Positions 28,201 through 36,182 of a DNA stretch of 64,000 nucleotides are shown here, one piece after another. The notes below the pieces were generated by a model. The model was not told where the DNA came from and searched no databases. It saw nothing but the letters and a program-made list of their open reading frames with translations. The translations under genes and the position numbers were made by a program. The stretch's first letter is position 1. Each line of letters starts with the position of its first letter. This DNA is from Bugulina stolonifera (lineage: Eukaryota; Bryozoa; Gymnolaemata; Cheilostomatida; Bugulidae), in assembly GCA_935421135.1 (NCBI GenBank), contig OW285195.1, positions 1,302,001 through 1,366,000 of the forward strand, in the 5' to 3' direction.

Positions 28201-31200
28201 TATCTGTAAGCTGCGTTCTTCTGAATGTAATCTACACAGTTTCAAACTGTCCTGTTTCGAACTGTCAGGTTGTGAAACGTCCTGTTTCAATCTGTCTTTT
28301 TCGTATTGTCCCTTTACCATCTTATATTATACATACAAGTTAGACCTACACGTACGTGTACGTATATGCTGCTTAATAAGAGCGAGAATGTTTCAGTCTT
28401 CTCTTTCAATGCGATGGTTATTCAAGAACAAAACTTGCCCACCCCTGATGTATATTCTGACATGACAATATCCTATACTGCTGGTTCCTGCTTACTATCA
28501 TCCCATACTAGTGGCTCTACTGAATATCTGTGGCTGACCAGCAGTAGTAATACACATTAGTTCACAGTGTCCTGTTATAATGGTATCATCATAAACCTAT
28601 GTCCCACTTCTAATGCCTGTTACTACATTGTATATAAGGAGCAGTGTGTAACTCCTCCCAACACAAACAGCGGACTAAACTTTATCCTCTAATATTTTCC
28701 GTCCAGAGCCAACAATGCAGAAGCCGCTAGACCAGGATCCATAGATATCTCATTGATTAAAATACAGAGACGTCATGCAGACCTCGTTGCTAAACAAGAT
28801 GTAGATCAGTTGAAAACGACATCTAGAGCTAAGCCCGTCCCTCCTGTAGAACCCGTATTGGTAAGAACAGACTACTGACTACTAGATACTGGCTACTTGC
28901 TACTGACTATTAGCTACTGACTACTAGCTACCGACTACTAGCTACTGACTATTAACTACCGGCTACTAGCTACTGACTATTAGCTACTGACTACTAGCTA
29001 CCGACTACTAACTACCGGCTACTAGCTACTGACTACTAGATACGGACTACTAGATACCGACTACTTGCTACTGACTATTAGCTACTAACTACTAGTTACT
29101 GACTACTAGATACTGACTATTAACTACCGGCTACTAACTACTGAATACTAGCTACTGACTATTAGCTACTGACTATTAGCTACTGACTACTAGATACCGA
29201 CTACTAGATACTAACTACTTACTACTGACTACTAGATACTGACTACTTGCTACTGACTACTAGTTACTGACTACTTGCTACTGACTACCAGGTACTGACT
29301 ACTTGCTACTGACTACTAGCTACTGATTAGTAGCTACTCATGGCATGTCTTCAGTTGAATCAATCATAAAGTCACTGTCTCAGTTCGGATATCAAACAAT
29401 TTGGTTACTCCTACCATACCGTGATTGTTGTCATGTAGATCTCAATATTGTCTCCACCTTTAACCTGATGACTATCTTTACTATAAGCTAGTGAAATAGC
29501 TCTACTAGGTGCCCTAACTGTATAACTGGTTACTTGCTGCTGACACTGCTGTTTTCCTTTTAGCCAACTGCAGACGTGAGAACTCTGTTCACTGGTACTG
29601 ATATACTGGATAGCCCACCAGCTATCACTCCCCCACCTCCAGCTGCCACGCCCACCTCTCAGGTTATGTCTCCTAGACCTGAGCACAGATCTCTAGTCCA
29701 CCAGCAGAGTGTGGACACCCTAGACAGGGCGAGGAGTTCAACACAGAAACCAAGCAGACAGACGACCTCCTCCACACCACCAGTCTGTATGTTCTCTCTC
29801 TACAAATAATATAGTACACTATACCATATATGGCCGTGTAAACCTATTATCTGTGGTGTGTTATTAATTGAATGAGATGTAAAATAAAAGCGTATGTACT
29901 GTGTAGGCCTGCGTAACTACATGTTGTGTAGACATTATGGTCATTGTCTATATCTGTTATCTACATGTAGCATGGTGTTGTACTACCTGTAGACAAACAG
30001 TCTAGATGCAAACTAGACCTAAGGACATTGGTCCACCATAAAAGGGACGAGTACACTGAAGACTACAGGAATAAATTACAGATTGTGAGTAGCACAGCAG
30101 AGGAGAGAGTTGCCCTCCCTTATGATTGGAAACCTCAGGGAATACTTGTATCACATACACATGAGCACACAGAATCCGTCAGCAGGTAAACTCTATAATG
30201 TCTATAGTATATGCTGTACTAGCTGCTAACCAGTGGGCTGTACATATACCTGTGTGGTATACTGGGAATATACGAGTAGTTGTATCATGCATGTAGAGTA
30301 GCAAGTGTTTACGTTGTATATAATGCAATACTTACTATAATAACACGACCTCTCTCTCTCCAAACATGCAGTAGTAGGTGCGCTGACCTTTGTATCCCCA
30401 GAATTTAGCACACTGGTAACGTATTAGGCTACAGTGGTCAATAGCATGGATTTCTATGGTTAATTACACATTATTGGAAACCAATGAACACGTTGATAAC
30501 ATGATCTCTAGTATGGTGACGGAAACCAGCCCAAAACCGTAGCATTTCTTAGCACTAAATCCGTAACGATAATCGTCACATGTTTTAATGTAGCAGATAC
30601 TTATCTAATCTTCACTACAAGGGAGTTGTCCTCTTTTCATTTTGTAAGTTGTCCGCTCCTAACCCAACTACAACATATAAACTTATCCTAGCACGGATTT
30701 AGTAAATCTTCATTCCTGTAGCGAAATCAGTCGATGTGCTGACGTACTGGAATGTCGTAACATGACTGCATAATATAATTATGGTAGCAACAACAAAGTG
30801 TCATGCCTGTCATAACACTGCTATCACCTGACCTCACAGCTACATACACAAGTTCCCTGATGGTATTCATAACAACCATAAATCATAGTGTTACATTCAT
30901 GTACATGTATATTTTGTAATTTCTGATGAAGAAGAAACTGCAAGTGCGGAATGCTAGGTTTGATATTACCATGCCATGCGGTATAACATGTATGTACATA
31001 GGACAAATGGTGCAAGAGATAGAGCGGTGTTGTATAGCAGTACTACACTACATTATAGCGATGCTGTACACTGTATGCATGTTAGATAGTGTACTTATAT
31101 TAGACCATTGTGCTGTTAATCTTGTAACGTCTGCACACTGACACACATAAATCCCTAGTTACAATATTATATTAGTACATGTAAATGTTATATTATACAT

Positions 31201-34200
31201 TTATACGGTTGTCTTCATGTCATACATGTGGGTGTATTATTAACTCCTTACTACTTTATGTTGATTGCTCGCTCTTCATAGCTTGTAGTAAGTTTAATTC
31301 TGGTAAAACATGAGCTGTACTTACTTTTTTGTAGTGGTAATAGTAGTACCTATAGCCATATACTAGATGTATAATATAAGTATGTCTATATTATGATTAT
31401 GGTGTTAACTAACAGTAACTCACACCACTAACTATAACTTGCATGTACATGTATGTATATGTACGATATTTGACAGGGTTTTGGTGCACCCATCTAATCA
31501 GTACTTCATAACGGGGAGCAAAGATGGCACCCTCAAAGTGTGGGACACATATAAACCTGACCAGAGGCTTGTCAACATATCCAGATCTCGCTCTAACTAC
31601 CAATCTAAGCAAGGTAAGCGTTGTCTCGTCACACGTACACAAACAGATAGTTGAGTGATTATCCCACATGACACCATGGAATATTATTGCCTTACCACTT
31701 TAATTACGTGAATAGCTATTGGGAAGACAACTCCATCAAAAGCATGGTTTTTTCCAAATATTCTGGTCATAGCATGAAACTTGATGGAGTTGAAGTGATA
31801 ACATAATTTATCTCCGTATTGGTTTTGTTGTGAGGCTCCATATTCAGAGAGAGTGTGTCAAGTGTACAGTGTGTGTATCCATATTACTGCAGTTTAACGT
31901 GTTACTGCGCTTGTATGTATGCATTGTAATGTGTTACTGCACTTGTGTGTATGCATTGTAATGTGTTACTGCACTTGTATGTATGTATTGTAATATGTTA
32001 CTGCACTAGTATGTACGCATTGTAATGTGTTACTGCGCTTGTATGTATGCATTGTAATATGTTACTGCACTTGTATATACGCATTGTGATGTGTTACTGC
32101 ACTTGTGTGTATGCATTGTAATGGGTTACTGCACTAGTATGTACGCATTGTAATGTGTTTCAGGAGGTAAAATAAATGACATGGTGTTCAGTACCTCAGA
32201 CTATTGGGTTGCGTGTCTCACATCCAAAGACTGCATAAATCTGATAAATATAGAGACGGGTGATCAGGCTACCACTTTCTACAATGTCAAGGACTCACAT
32301 AGCGCCGACACATCTACTTACGGCCATATTGTGGCTCTGGCTAACACAGAGTATGGTAAGTAGAGTTCATTGAATATATGTGTTGTTATAGAGTGTGATG
32401 TCATAAGGTGTGATGTCATAGAGTGTGATGTCATAGAGTGTGATGTCATAGAGTGTGATGTCATAGAGTGTGGTGTCATTTACATTTATTGGGTTTTCTA
32501 AAAGTTTACAGATAACATTACTTTGTTAAAGGTAACTTGTTGACCACAAAAAGAACATATATGTATTATATACAACTCATAGGAGAGAATAAATAAATAA
32601 ACAAAGAGAACCAAAAAAAAAAAAAAAAAAAAAAGGAGGCAAATATCATTGCTTATGACAAGAGCCAATAATATAGTATAATGTGATTTAATAACAGATA
32701 GATAACAAGTATTAAAAATATGTACAAGTGATAGCAGATTATAGGTGTTTAGGTAAAAAGGAGAGACAGGATTGGTGCTGCATTAGTGTACATGTATAAT
32801 GACCAAATGTGTATACAATAATAATTATTCAATAGGAGAAAAAGGGCAGAATAGCGAGATGGGTGCTATATTAATGCAAAAAGGTAATATATACACATAG
32901 ATATATAGTAATACATAAAAAAAAAAAAAAAAATCAGGGATCAGCATATTTGTTACTGATCAGAGCCAATATTATAATAAGCATATAGTAATTATCAACA
33001 ATATGTACATAGTGGCAGTAGATTAGAGATATGTGTCAGCGTAGAAAGATTGAGAGCTGAAAGGGTGACCGGAAAGAAAGAATAAGAGTGTGATGTCATA
33101 AGGTGTGATGTCATAGAGTGTGATGTCATAGAGTGTGGTATCATAGGACATTGTGTTACAACATGTGATGTTATAGGGTAATATATATTTTATTCTCTCT
33201 TCTAGGACCGAGAACTATAATAAACTATGCTACAGTGAATGGATATATCATTGGCTGGGATGTTAGAGCTAACCGTGTTACTCACACACTCAAACATAGC
33301 CTAGAAAAAGGTAATAGTAACATCTGTACTGGTACCACTCATACTGGTACTACTCATACTGGTACCACTCCTACTGGTACCACTCATACTGGTACTACTC
33401 ATACTGGTACCACTCATGCTGGTACCACTCATACTGGTACTACTCATACTGGTACCACTCATACTGGTACCACTCATACTGGTACTACTCATACTGGTAC
33501 CACTCATACTGGTACTACTCATACTGGTACCACTCATACTGGTACCACTCATACTGGTACCACTCATGCTGGTACCACTCATACTGGTACCACTCATGCT
33601 GGTACCACTCATACTGGTACCACTCATGCTGGTACCACTCATGCTGGTACCACTCATGCTGGTACCACTCATGCTGGTACCACTCATGCTGGTACTACTC
33701 ATGCTGGTACTACTCATACTGGTACTACTCATACTGGTACTACTCATACTGGTACCACTCATACTGGTACCACTCATACTGGTACCACTCATGCTGGTAC
33801 CACTCATGCTGGTACCACTCATGCTGGTACCACTCATGCTGGTACCACTCATGCTGGTACTACTCATACTGGTGCTATCAATACTTTAGGTCTTATATCG
33901 AGTATGACGTCACATAGTGAGGAGAAATGGGTGACTGTTGGTACGAGTCAAGGAACAATAACGCTGTACGACATGAGGTTCCAACTTCCTGTTAATAGCA
34001 TAATTCACAGCTCAGATACAGGAAGGAGAGTAAACCGTCTGCTCACTCACCCGACAGAGAGCTGCTGGGTAGTCGGTGCCATGGTCGGTCACAATGAGCT
34101 CTCAATATGGAACTTGGAGACTAAACAAAGGCAGAGAATGCTCTGGGCCAGTAACAAACCAGTGTTTGCTAGAGAGGTCAGTGCTACTGCTATACATTAC

Positions 34201-35041
34201 ACTATGCTAATCATCTCTATCCAATCATTGGTTGGTAGACTTATACATTCTCTCGGTTTCTTCACACCTCATACTACTGCTATTACCAACACTGCTACTA
34301 CTACTCTTACTGCTGCTACTACTACTACTGCTATTTGTGTTTTTAGCCAAGCAAGAGTTACATCAATGGGTTGTACGTCTACCAAGGTCATTCTAAGTCG
34401 TTCATTCTGACGGCTGGAACCGACAAGAAGATTAGATTCTGGGATCTCAACCAACCATCCAACTCTTCTCTGGTTACTCACGGTTCCACTGATAGAATAG
34501 ACAACAAAGTTGTAAGATACAAGTAAGTGCCATTTCAAATGTCTATGCACTGTCTACCCTGCCATCATTACTAACATGATTGTGTTGATGTGACATTGTA
34601 TTATCACATATATATATATATGTATCAGTGCCATCCCGAAAACCTATTTTGGCTGCCACCTTTATATTAACTCTTTTTCTCCCTTCCCCCCTTCTTAAAA
34701 GTTCATACAAGTTATGGTACATCTTATCTCAGCTCCCTGTATACCGAATGCTATCCATGTGTTGTTCTATAAACTACGTTGTCAGCTGTATGATCAGAGA
34801 GCATGGTGTGGTATATTGTCATGTATTTATGTGTAGGTCAAGTGTTGTGGAGAGCACAGACTGTATCGTGGAGACAAAGGAAGAAGTGACACGTTCCACC
34901 ACCGAGATGGGAGAGCCGGTGATTAGGGCTAAGCCACATCCAGGGCACTACGACACAATCACTGACCTCACCATGTACTGTACCACCAACCCGTTCATAG
35001 TGTCTACGTCAGCATGTGGAGTAGTTAAGGTGTGGAAATAG
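606..35041 (+). CDS. PIK3R4: PIK3R4 / VPS15, regulatory subunit of class III PI3-kinase (5' exons outside window)
   Basis: Scaffold pseudokinase that, with VPS34 and Beclin-1, makes PI3P on endosomes and autophagosomes (family knowledge). Visible exons: 606-661, 1656-1805, 2379-2480, 9112-9299, 9772-9898, 10065-10234, 10831-10951, 11537-11632, 11753-11914, 12301-12547, 12849-12997, 14199-14471, 15128-15304, 17953-18009, 18175-18221, 28707-28860, 29564-29786, 29993-30185, 31477-31613, 32164-32355, 33206-33310, 33890-34176, 34347-34522, 34837-35041. Phases agree at every join, giving about 1263 residues; the family is about 1350, so roughly the first 100 residues, including the expected N-terminal myristoylation region, lie left of base 1. 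All introns are GT-AG; four donors are GTCAGY or GTCTGT. A likely poly(A) signal AATAAA is at 35355-35360. The introns contain three host genes and many repeats. Exon edges were read by eye against the known family pattern. Confidence 0.95.
650..765 (+). repeat. Repeated donor context after exon 606-661
   Basis: ACATG|GTAAGTA at 662 recurs as CCAACATG|GTAAGTAAG (donor 720) and CCAACATG|GTAGCTAC (donor 758). Confidence 0.7.
906..1235 (+). mobile_element. hAT MITE, 330 bp
   Basis: Inverted ends CAGTGGTCAAAGT (906) and ACTTTGACCACTG (to 1235) are flanked by exact copies of CCGTATAT (898-905 and 1236-1243). The interior is GC-rich at 965-1022 and has no coding frame. It lies in a PIK3R4 intron. 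Confidence 0.9.
1244..1655. other. PIK3R4 intron, AT-rich with TACATGTA words
   Basis: Runs of TGTATAT/TACATGTACATG; nothing else seen. Confidence 0.6.
1815..2335 (+). repeat. 27-bp minisatellite in PIK3R4 intron
   Basis: Units of TGTAGATATGTAGACAG plus TTCATTATAC. Each unit holds a TGTAG|AT step similar to the acceptor of exon 2379 (ATATTTGTAG|ATCTG). Confidence 0.9.
2461..2590 (+). repeat. Triplicated exon 3' end and splice donor (PIK3R4)
   Basis: TATCTACCAGAG|GTAGGCTT at the end of exon 2379-2480 recurs with donors at 2523 and 2571, the spacers also being similar. Both later donors extend the exon by a multiple of three (42 and 90) without a stop. Confidence 0.9.
2738..3341 (+). mobile_element. 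Possible solo LTR
   Basis: The block begins TGTAGC and ends GCTACA, with TATATAAG at about 3267 and AATAAA at about 3291, which is an LTR-like order. No target duplication is convincing, and an ordinary promoter-like intron segment is an alternative. Confidence 0.28.
3532..4015 (+). repeat. 30-bp minisatellite, about 16 copies
   Basis: Unit ACACTCTTCAGGGCCTGCCT plus ATCGGTCCCA. Because 30 is a multiple of three, two frames stay open over the array (10-residue repeats); no homology to a protein. Confidence 0.9.
4478..6687 (-). CDS. CD225/dispanin-like membrane protein, nested antisense in PIK3R4 intron
   Basis: Two exons on the minus strand: 6687-6238 (ATG at 6687, donor GTGAGT) and 5053-4478 (acceptor TTTTTAG), both phase 0, about 341 residues. 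The N-terminal 240 residues are hydrophilic, Ser/Thr/Asp-rich and presumably cytoplasmic. The C-terminus has two hydrophobic segments around a short polar loop: [18 protein letters not shown], then [20 protein letters not shown], then [20 protein letters not shown]. This layout, with the re-entrant segment followed by RxAIAxG, matches the CD225 (dispanin) family. Family members sit in plasma or endosomal membranes; a specific function cannot be read here. A minus-strand AATAAA lies at 4358-4353. The intron carries a 27-bp minisatellite that is open on both strands but not in a phase that fits these exons. Confidence 0.7.
5345..5660. repeat. 27-bp minisatellite in CD225 gene intron
   Basis: About 11 copies of GCTGAGGCTACATCAGGAGT plus TGTATGT, open on both strands. 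Neighbouring exons are phase 0 and no flanking splice sites fit it as an exon. Confidence 0.9.
6688..7218. other. Presumed 5' region of the CD225-type gene
   Basis: Lies upstream of its ATG on the minus strand. AT-rich with no motif that I can assign. Confidence 0.4.
7227..8147 (+). mobile_element. hAT-like non-autonomous element, 921 bp
   Basis: Left end TAGTGCTGGGCAGT at 7227 pairs with ACCGTGCAGCACTA ending 8147. Exact 8-bp duplications CCAATGAT stand at 7219-7226 and 8148-8155. The ends fit the hAT TAGNG type. No transposase frame is seen. The interior contains two diverged ~250-bp similar blocks around 7470-7560 and 7850-7930. Confidence 0.82.
8272..8516 (-). mobile_element. MITE family B, copy in PIK3R4 intron
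   Basis: Inverted ends GGTACACGAGAGGCC (8277) and GGCCTCTCGTGTAATCC (to 8510) enclose AAGACCAACATTTTTGTCTTTG, the reverse of the shared internal block. Confidence 0.6.
8804..9057 (+). mobile_element. MITE family B, 3'-truncated copy
   Basis: It starts AAAGCCTCGGCTTCAAATGA and keeps the internal AATATGTTGGTCTTTTCAG and CACAGAGTGCTGTTG blocks, then stops before the right inverted end, about 55 bases upstream of a PIK3R4 exon. Confidence 0.6.
9880..9955 (+). repeat. Duplicated donor of exon 9772-9898
   Basis: TGACAGGCATATCAAG|GTAC is present with donors at 9899 and 9946, 47 bp apart. Confidence 0.85.
10441..10795. repeat. CCAGTGTA/CCAGTATA irregular minisatellite in PIK3R4 intron
   Basis: Short alternating ACCAGTGT and ACCAGTATA words run almost to the acceptor at 10830 and keep both strands free of stops. 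Confidence 0.9.
10831..18221 (+). CDS. PIK3R4: PIK3R4 HEAT-repeat exons
   Basis: Nine exons from 10831 to 18221 encode helical repeats: HEAT-type stretches such as [16 protein letters not shown] (exon 12301), [20 protein letters not shown] (exon 12849) and [12 protein letters not shown] (exon 14199) match the VPS15 HEAT solenoid in order. Exon 15128-15304 starts with [15 protein letters not shown]; its acceptor is the last of eight tandem copies. Exons 17953-18009 ([17 protein letters not shown]) and 18175-18221 complete the helical part. Exon 18175-18221 ends in phase 2 and joins across a 10.5 kb intron to 28707. The intron 15305-17952 hosts the LC8-like gene. Confidence 0.93.
12100..12285. 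repeat. 26-bp minisatellite, 7 copies, upstream of exon 12301
   Basis: GTGAATACAAAAGGTCAGTA plus GTGTAT; the last diverged unit runs into GTATGTTTCAG, the acceptor. Confidence 0.9.
13000..14140. repeat. 1.1-kb AGTCAGTAGCTAGT minisatellite in PIK3R4 intron
   Basis: It starts three bases after the donor of exon 12849-12997. Units of about 15 bp vary as GCTAGT, GCTGGT, GCTAAT, TTAGTA, with longer higher-order blocks repeated (compare 13340-13600 with 13600-13860). Confidence 0.93.
14490..14690. repeat. 17-bp GTATAGCGTAGTATATA array
   Basis: About 11 copies alternating GCG and GCA, in the intron just before the 44-bp acceptor array. Confidence 0.9.
14820..15145 (+). repeat. 44-bp tandem array carrying the splice acceptor of a PIK3R4 exon (8 copies)
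   Basis: The junction CTGTCTACAG|GACGTACTACTCTAC occurs with exon starts at 14820, 14864, 14908, 14952, 14996, 15040, 15084 and 15128. The last one continues into the conserved exon. The array has no stop codon in any + frame. Copies at 14864 and 14996 are in the exon's frame; the others lead to stops at 15153 or 15251. Confidence 0.95.
15305..16316. other. PIK3R4 intron upstream of the LC8-like gene
   Basis: No coding frame or clear repeat; it should contain the promoter of the nested gene. Confidence 0.5.
16317..16854 (+). CDS. Divergent LC8-type dynein light chain, nested in PIK3R4 intron
   Basis: Two exons, 16317-16368 (phase 1, donor GTAAAT) and 16544-16854 (acceptor TTTTTGCAG), encode 120 residues ending with TAG at 16852-16854. 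The last ~85 residues follow the LC8 fold: a helix [17 protein letters not shown], then the strand [16 protein letters not shown] at the position of the LC8 WHCIVGRNFGSYVTH strand, and [15 protein letters not shown] at the C-terminal strand. LC8 proteins are dimeric hubs in dynein and in many other complexes. The match is by pattern only and the sequence is divergent: the usual Trp-His-Cys is Trp-Leu-Cys and the N-terminus is about 30 residues longer. An alternative start is the ATG at 16356. Poly(A) signal AATAAA is at 16918-16923. It is on the same strand as its host gene, so it needs its own promoter or processing. Confidence 0.68.
17021..17188 (+). mobile_element. tRNA-derived SINE, copy 1
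   Basis: The head resembles a tRNA: a box A-like TTAGCTGGTGTAGTGGTAGC (17043) and a box B-like GAGTTCAAACCCC (17108). A non-tRNA body and tail AACAAGTCTCTGACTGCTCA follow. The same head, body and tail occur on the minus strand at 62692-62862. It lies in a PIK3R4 intron just downstream of the LC8-like gene. Confidence 0.82.
18485..18535. repeat. Hairpin with perfect 16-bp arms
   Basis: ATAACAAGAAGTTGTC (18485-18500) and GACAACTTCTTGTTAT (18520-18535) are exact complements with a 19-base loop; 40 bases left of the Harbinger element. Confidence 0.9.
18866..20612 (+). pseudogene. Harbinger transposase (DDE), frameshifted
   Basis: Exon A (18866-19639) starts with ATG and encodes an N-terminal helical region ending near IWDSMHS. 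At about 19308-19318 the frame breaks: the downstream homologous frame, [14 protein letters not shown], is out of register with the first and there is no room for an intron. It continues with [17 protein letters not shown] (first catalytic Asp). Intron 19640-19833, exon 19834-19982 with FVADEAFPL (second Asp), intron 19983-20258, exon 20259-20612 beginning [12 protein letters not shown], where the glutamate just upstream (RRTIE) is the third catalytic residue. The terminal block [18 protein letters not shown] is a Harbinger signature. Stop at 20610-20612; AATAAA at 20877-20882. If the frameshift is a base-call error the gene could be intact. Confidence 0.88.
21041..22757 (-). CDS. Harbinger accessory MADF-BESS DNA-binding protein
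   Basis: Minus-strand gene. Exon 1, 22757-22589, starts [20 protein letters not shown] and contains the MADF (Myb/SANT-like) pattern [19 protein letters not shown] ... NWREIAQVM. Exon 2, 22133-21971, continues [20 protein letters not shown] with a basic helix. Exon 3 starts at 21939 and encodes [14 protein letters not shown], resembling a BESS motif. A last exon from about 21548 to 21041 encodes an acidic Ser-rich stretch and [20 protein letters not shown] before the stop. The donor of exon 3 (near 21844) is uncertain. In Harbinger elements this protein helps transposase reach the nucleus and bind the ends (family knowledge). Reading frame appears intact, unlike the partner transposase. Confidence 0.78.
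23059..25483. other. PIK3R4 intron between Harbinger and the four-TM gene
   Basis: Contains a two-copy ~45-bp tandem at 23300-23395 and MITE family A; otherwise nothing recognised. Confidence 0.5.
23454..23615 (+). mobile_element. MITE family A, TA-flanked, about 160 bp
   Basis: Inverted ends GGTGCAGAAGTGGAGAAATT and AATTTCTCCACTACTGCACC are flanked by TA dinucleotides, as in Tc1/mariner derivatives. The interior contains GAAGCAGGAGAAGTTGTCTT. Confidence 0.7.
25484..26197 (+). CDS. Unrecognised four-TM membrane protein, single exon, nested in PIK3R4 intron
   Basis: The ATG at 25484 opens a 237-residue reading frame with stop at 26195-26197. I do not recognise the family. Four hydrophobic segments are visible: about residues 10-33 ([20 protein letters not shown]), 58-78 ([20 protein letters not shown]), 95-116 ([20 protein letters not shown]) and 180-205 ([20 protein letters not shown]). 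Segments 3 and 4 are separated by a charged ~60-residue loop containing an NIS sequon. The C-terminal ~45 residues are Ser/Arg-rich with RSRS-type clusters, likely cytoplasmic. The four-pass layout resembles tetraspan families, but no CCG motif is seen. A pyrimidine-rich AG at 25448 just upstream could be a 5'UTR acceptor. AATAAA at 26508-26513. Confidence 0.72.
   Translation: MSAKACCHPTLIWLINLVVSISLCFVCVILLITTFSSRPRISSKDEPANGFNISEKCTLAHLAFSITFCVILKEALKLLTDSTHRDYKYRIEKDFKILSALILLGSVILAILGIIIFINKESALLFPGTTPESQAKEEARELLWYEDPPTTDRNGNISVLETRRLNVHIFVVYLLVCDIISLVCSIAGVATVFGCTRREQYHVEQAMEKALLSRSRSAQTLQSRRSSRSSSHHHLRS
26514..28706. other. PIK3R4 intron after the four-TM gene
   Basis: Apart from the MITE at 27421 I see no gene. 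TTTCRAACTGTCCTGTTTC-like words recur at 28240-28300. Confidence 0.5.
27421..27588 (+). mobile_element. MITE, about 168 bp
   Basis: ATTGTGAGAGTTACGCC on the left and CGCAACTCTCACAAT on the right are inverted; the next internal words ATTGGGCCCATG and ATGGGCCCAACAT also pair. Located in the long PIK3R4 intron; the frame running through it is not a gene. Confidence 0.62.
28707..35041 (+). CDS. PIK3R4: PIK3R4 linker and WD40 propeller exons, stop codon
   Basis: Exons 28707-28860, 29564-29786 and 29993-30185 encode a low-complexity Pro/Ser/Thr-rich linker, then [14 protein letters not shown], which opens the WD40 region. Exons 31477 to 34837 encode the propeller: [56 protein letters not shown] and the terminal GVVKVWK followed by TAG at 35039-35041. 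Joins are phase-consistent. The intron 33311-33889 inside the propeller is wholly a 15-bp repeat without stop codons and a multiple of three long. The homologous junction reads [13 protein letters not shown], which supports splicing it out: donor G|GTAATA and acceptor CTTTAG. Confidence 0.94.
28868..29338. repeat. GACTACTAGCTACT minisatellite in PIK3R4 intron
   Basis: It starts seven bases after the donor at 28861. Its words are close to the reverse complement of those of the 13000-14140 array. Confidence 0.9.
30186..31476. other. PIK3R4 intron
   Basis: No coding frame with support. ACTAAATCCG (30563) and CGGATTTAGT (30694) are inverted around a non-coding segment. Confidence 0.5.
31890..32163 (+). 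repeat. 32-bp minisatellite ending in a splice acceptor
   Basis: GCATTGTAATGTGTTACTGC repeated eight times; the last copy reads GCATTGTAATGTGTTTCAG and that CAG is the acceptor of exon 32164. Confidence 0.9.
32393..33145. repeat. 15-bp GAGTGTGATGTCATA array, interrupted
   Basis: Copies at 32393-32477 and 33088-33145 are separated by the 610-bp insertion. Confidence 0.85.
32478..33087. mobile_element. Unclassified insertion splitting a 15-bp minisatellite
   Basis: The GAGTGTGATGTCATA array breaks at 32477 and resumes at 33088. The 610-bp insert has two A homopolymers (about 32613 and 32918) and two similar halves, each with an AGAGCCAATA-type and an ATATGTACA-type block, so it looks like a dimeric repeat. 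Confidence 0.5.
33311..33889 (+). repeat. Intron made of a 15-bp minisatellite, stop-free and 3n long
   Basis: Units of GGTACCACTCATACT with GCT/ACT and TAC/ACC variants, about 36 copies. The array proper lacks any AG, so the only usable acceptor is CTTTAG at 33884-33889. If retained, the intron adds 193 in-frame residues of a Gly-Thr-Thr-His-Thr/Ala repeat. Confidence 0.9.
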
Positions 35042-35354
35042 GCCGCCGTCTGCCACTAAAATAGTAGGGTTGATCCCACATCACCCACTCTCAATATAAT
35101 ATTGCCTTGGAGACCAGCTAGCTGACTTAATCTGTTGCCAAGCAGCAATAATTACTCTAGTCACAGTTATGTTATTTGCATACGATTATTATATTACTAC
35201 GTATTATTATATTACTACGATTATTATATTACTACGTATTATTATATTTGTTTTAATAATTTATACGCAGTCATCTGTTTTGGGAGAGAGAGATGAGTAA
35301 CTTATAATACTTAGTGAGCATGTCATGCAATATACTTATTCTGTTGATTGATTC

Positions 35355-35360
35355 AATAAA
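35355..35360 (+). promoter_or_regulatory. Likely PIK3R4 poly(A) signal AATAAA
   Basis: First canonical AATAAA on the + strand after the stop at 35041. Confidence 0.5.
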
Positions 35361-36182
35361 ACAATAGAGGTTTGTGAACTCTCGCAATTTTATAAGCAAA
35401 TCTCTAATGTTAAGAACTGCTATATTAATGGCTTCTATAATGGTAATGGAGTTCATCTCTCTATCAAATGTTGGAGTGGAATTGTCTGTGTGGAGATTTC
35501 TTCACAGTCGAGTTCAACATGACACCTTTATATGGGTAAAACAGCTGCTATAGCTTAGTGCGCCTGCTCATGTAATGTGGAATACGCCATACCTCACTGA
35601 ACTGCATTGCCGTGATTAGATGTACATGGAGGTGGGCCATACCTTAGCTACTCCACTACTCTGTGAATCCGATTTGTATTTGGTATTTGACTTATGAGTT
35701 TACACTGTAGCACAAACTCCACTGAGAATACACATACACGTACTTGTCTCAATTGTTTATGTAAATATACATTGAAAAGAGTCTGCCTAATAAATAAACT
35801 GGTAGATTATTTTCCAGCTATACTGTAACCTAAGCCACTTTGTAAAATTGACTACATAGCAAGCTGGCTAGTATTGGAGTGGTCTTCCCTTCGTTAGGAG
35901 TTGGATTCTATGATTAGTAATAACCAAGGTGTCCACCAGCGGATTTCCTATTGGAGAAAATTGTTTTCTGCGTTTGCGAGTCAAGTTCAATCGCGTCTAT
36001 TTCATTTCCTCTGATGTACAAGAGCAATGAAATGAAAAACATTAGAATAAAATTAGTACAACCAGTATTATTTTATTTCTAATGGTGTCTGCATTCGCTT
36101 TACTTTCATCATTTGATACGTCATAATTGAATTTTATGCAACCAGTTTAAACAGGGCTTCACTATTTTATTGATATATAGAC
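35361..36182. other. PIK3R4-TIPRL intergenic region
   Basis: About 1.1 kb separates the stop of PIK3R4 from the ATG of TIPRL, both +; the TIPRL promoter should lie here, but no core element is obvious. Confidence 0.5.

Noticed and set aside
30423..30780. Another hAT element starting CAGTGGTCAATAG
   Set aside because: No matching right end or 8-bp duplication was found.
33311..33889. Coding exon extension in PIK3R4
   Set aside because: Joining across the array restores the family's LEK-G-LISSM junction exactly, so I treat it as an intron, with retention only as a hypothesis.
33235..34410. 391-residue gene
   Set aside because: Two PIK3R4 WD40 exons read through the stop-free repeat intron, then beyond the donor at 34177.
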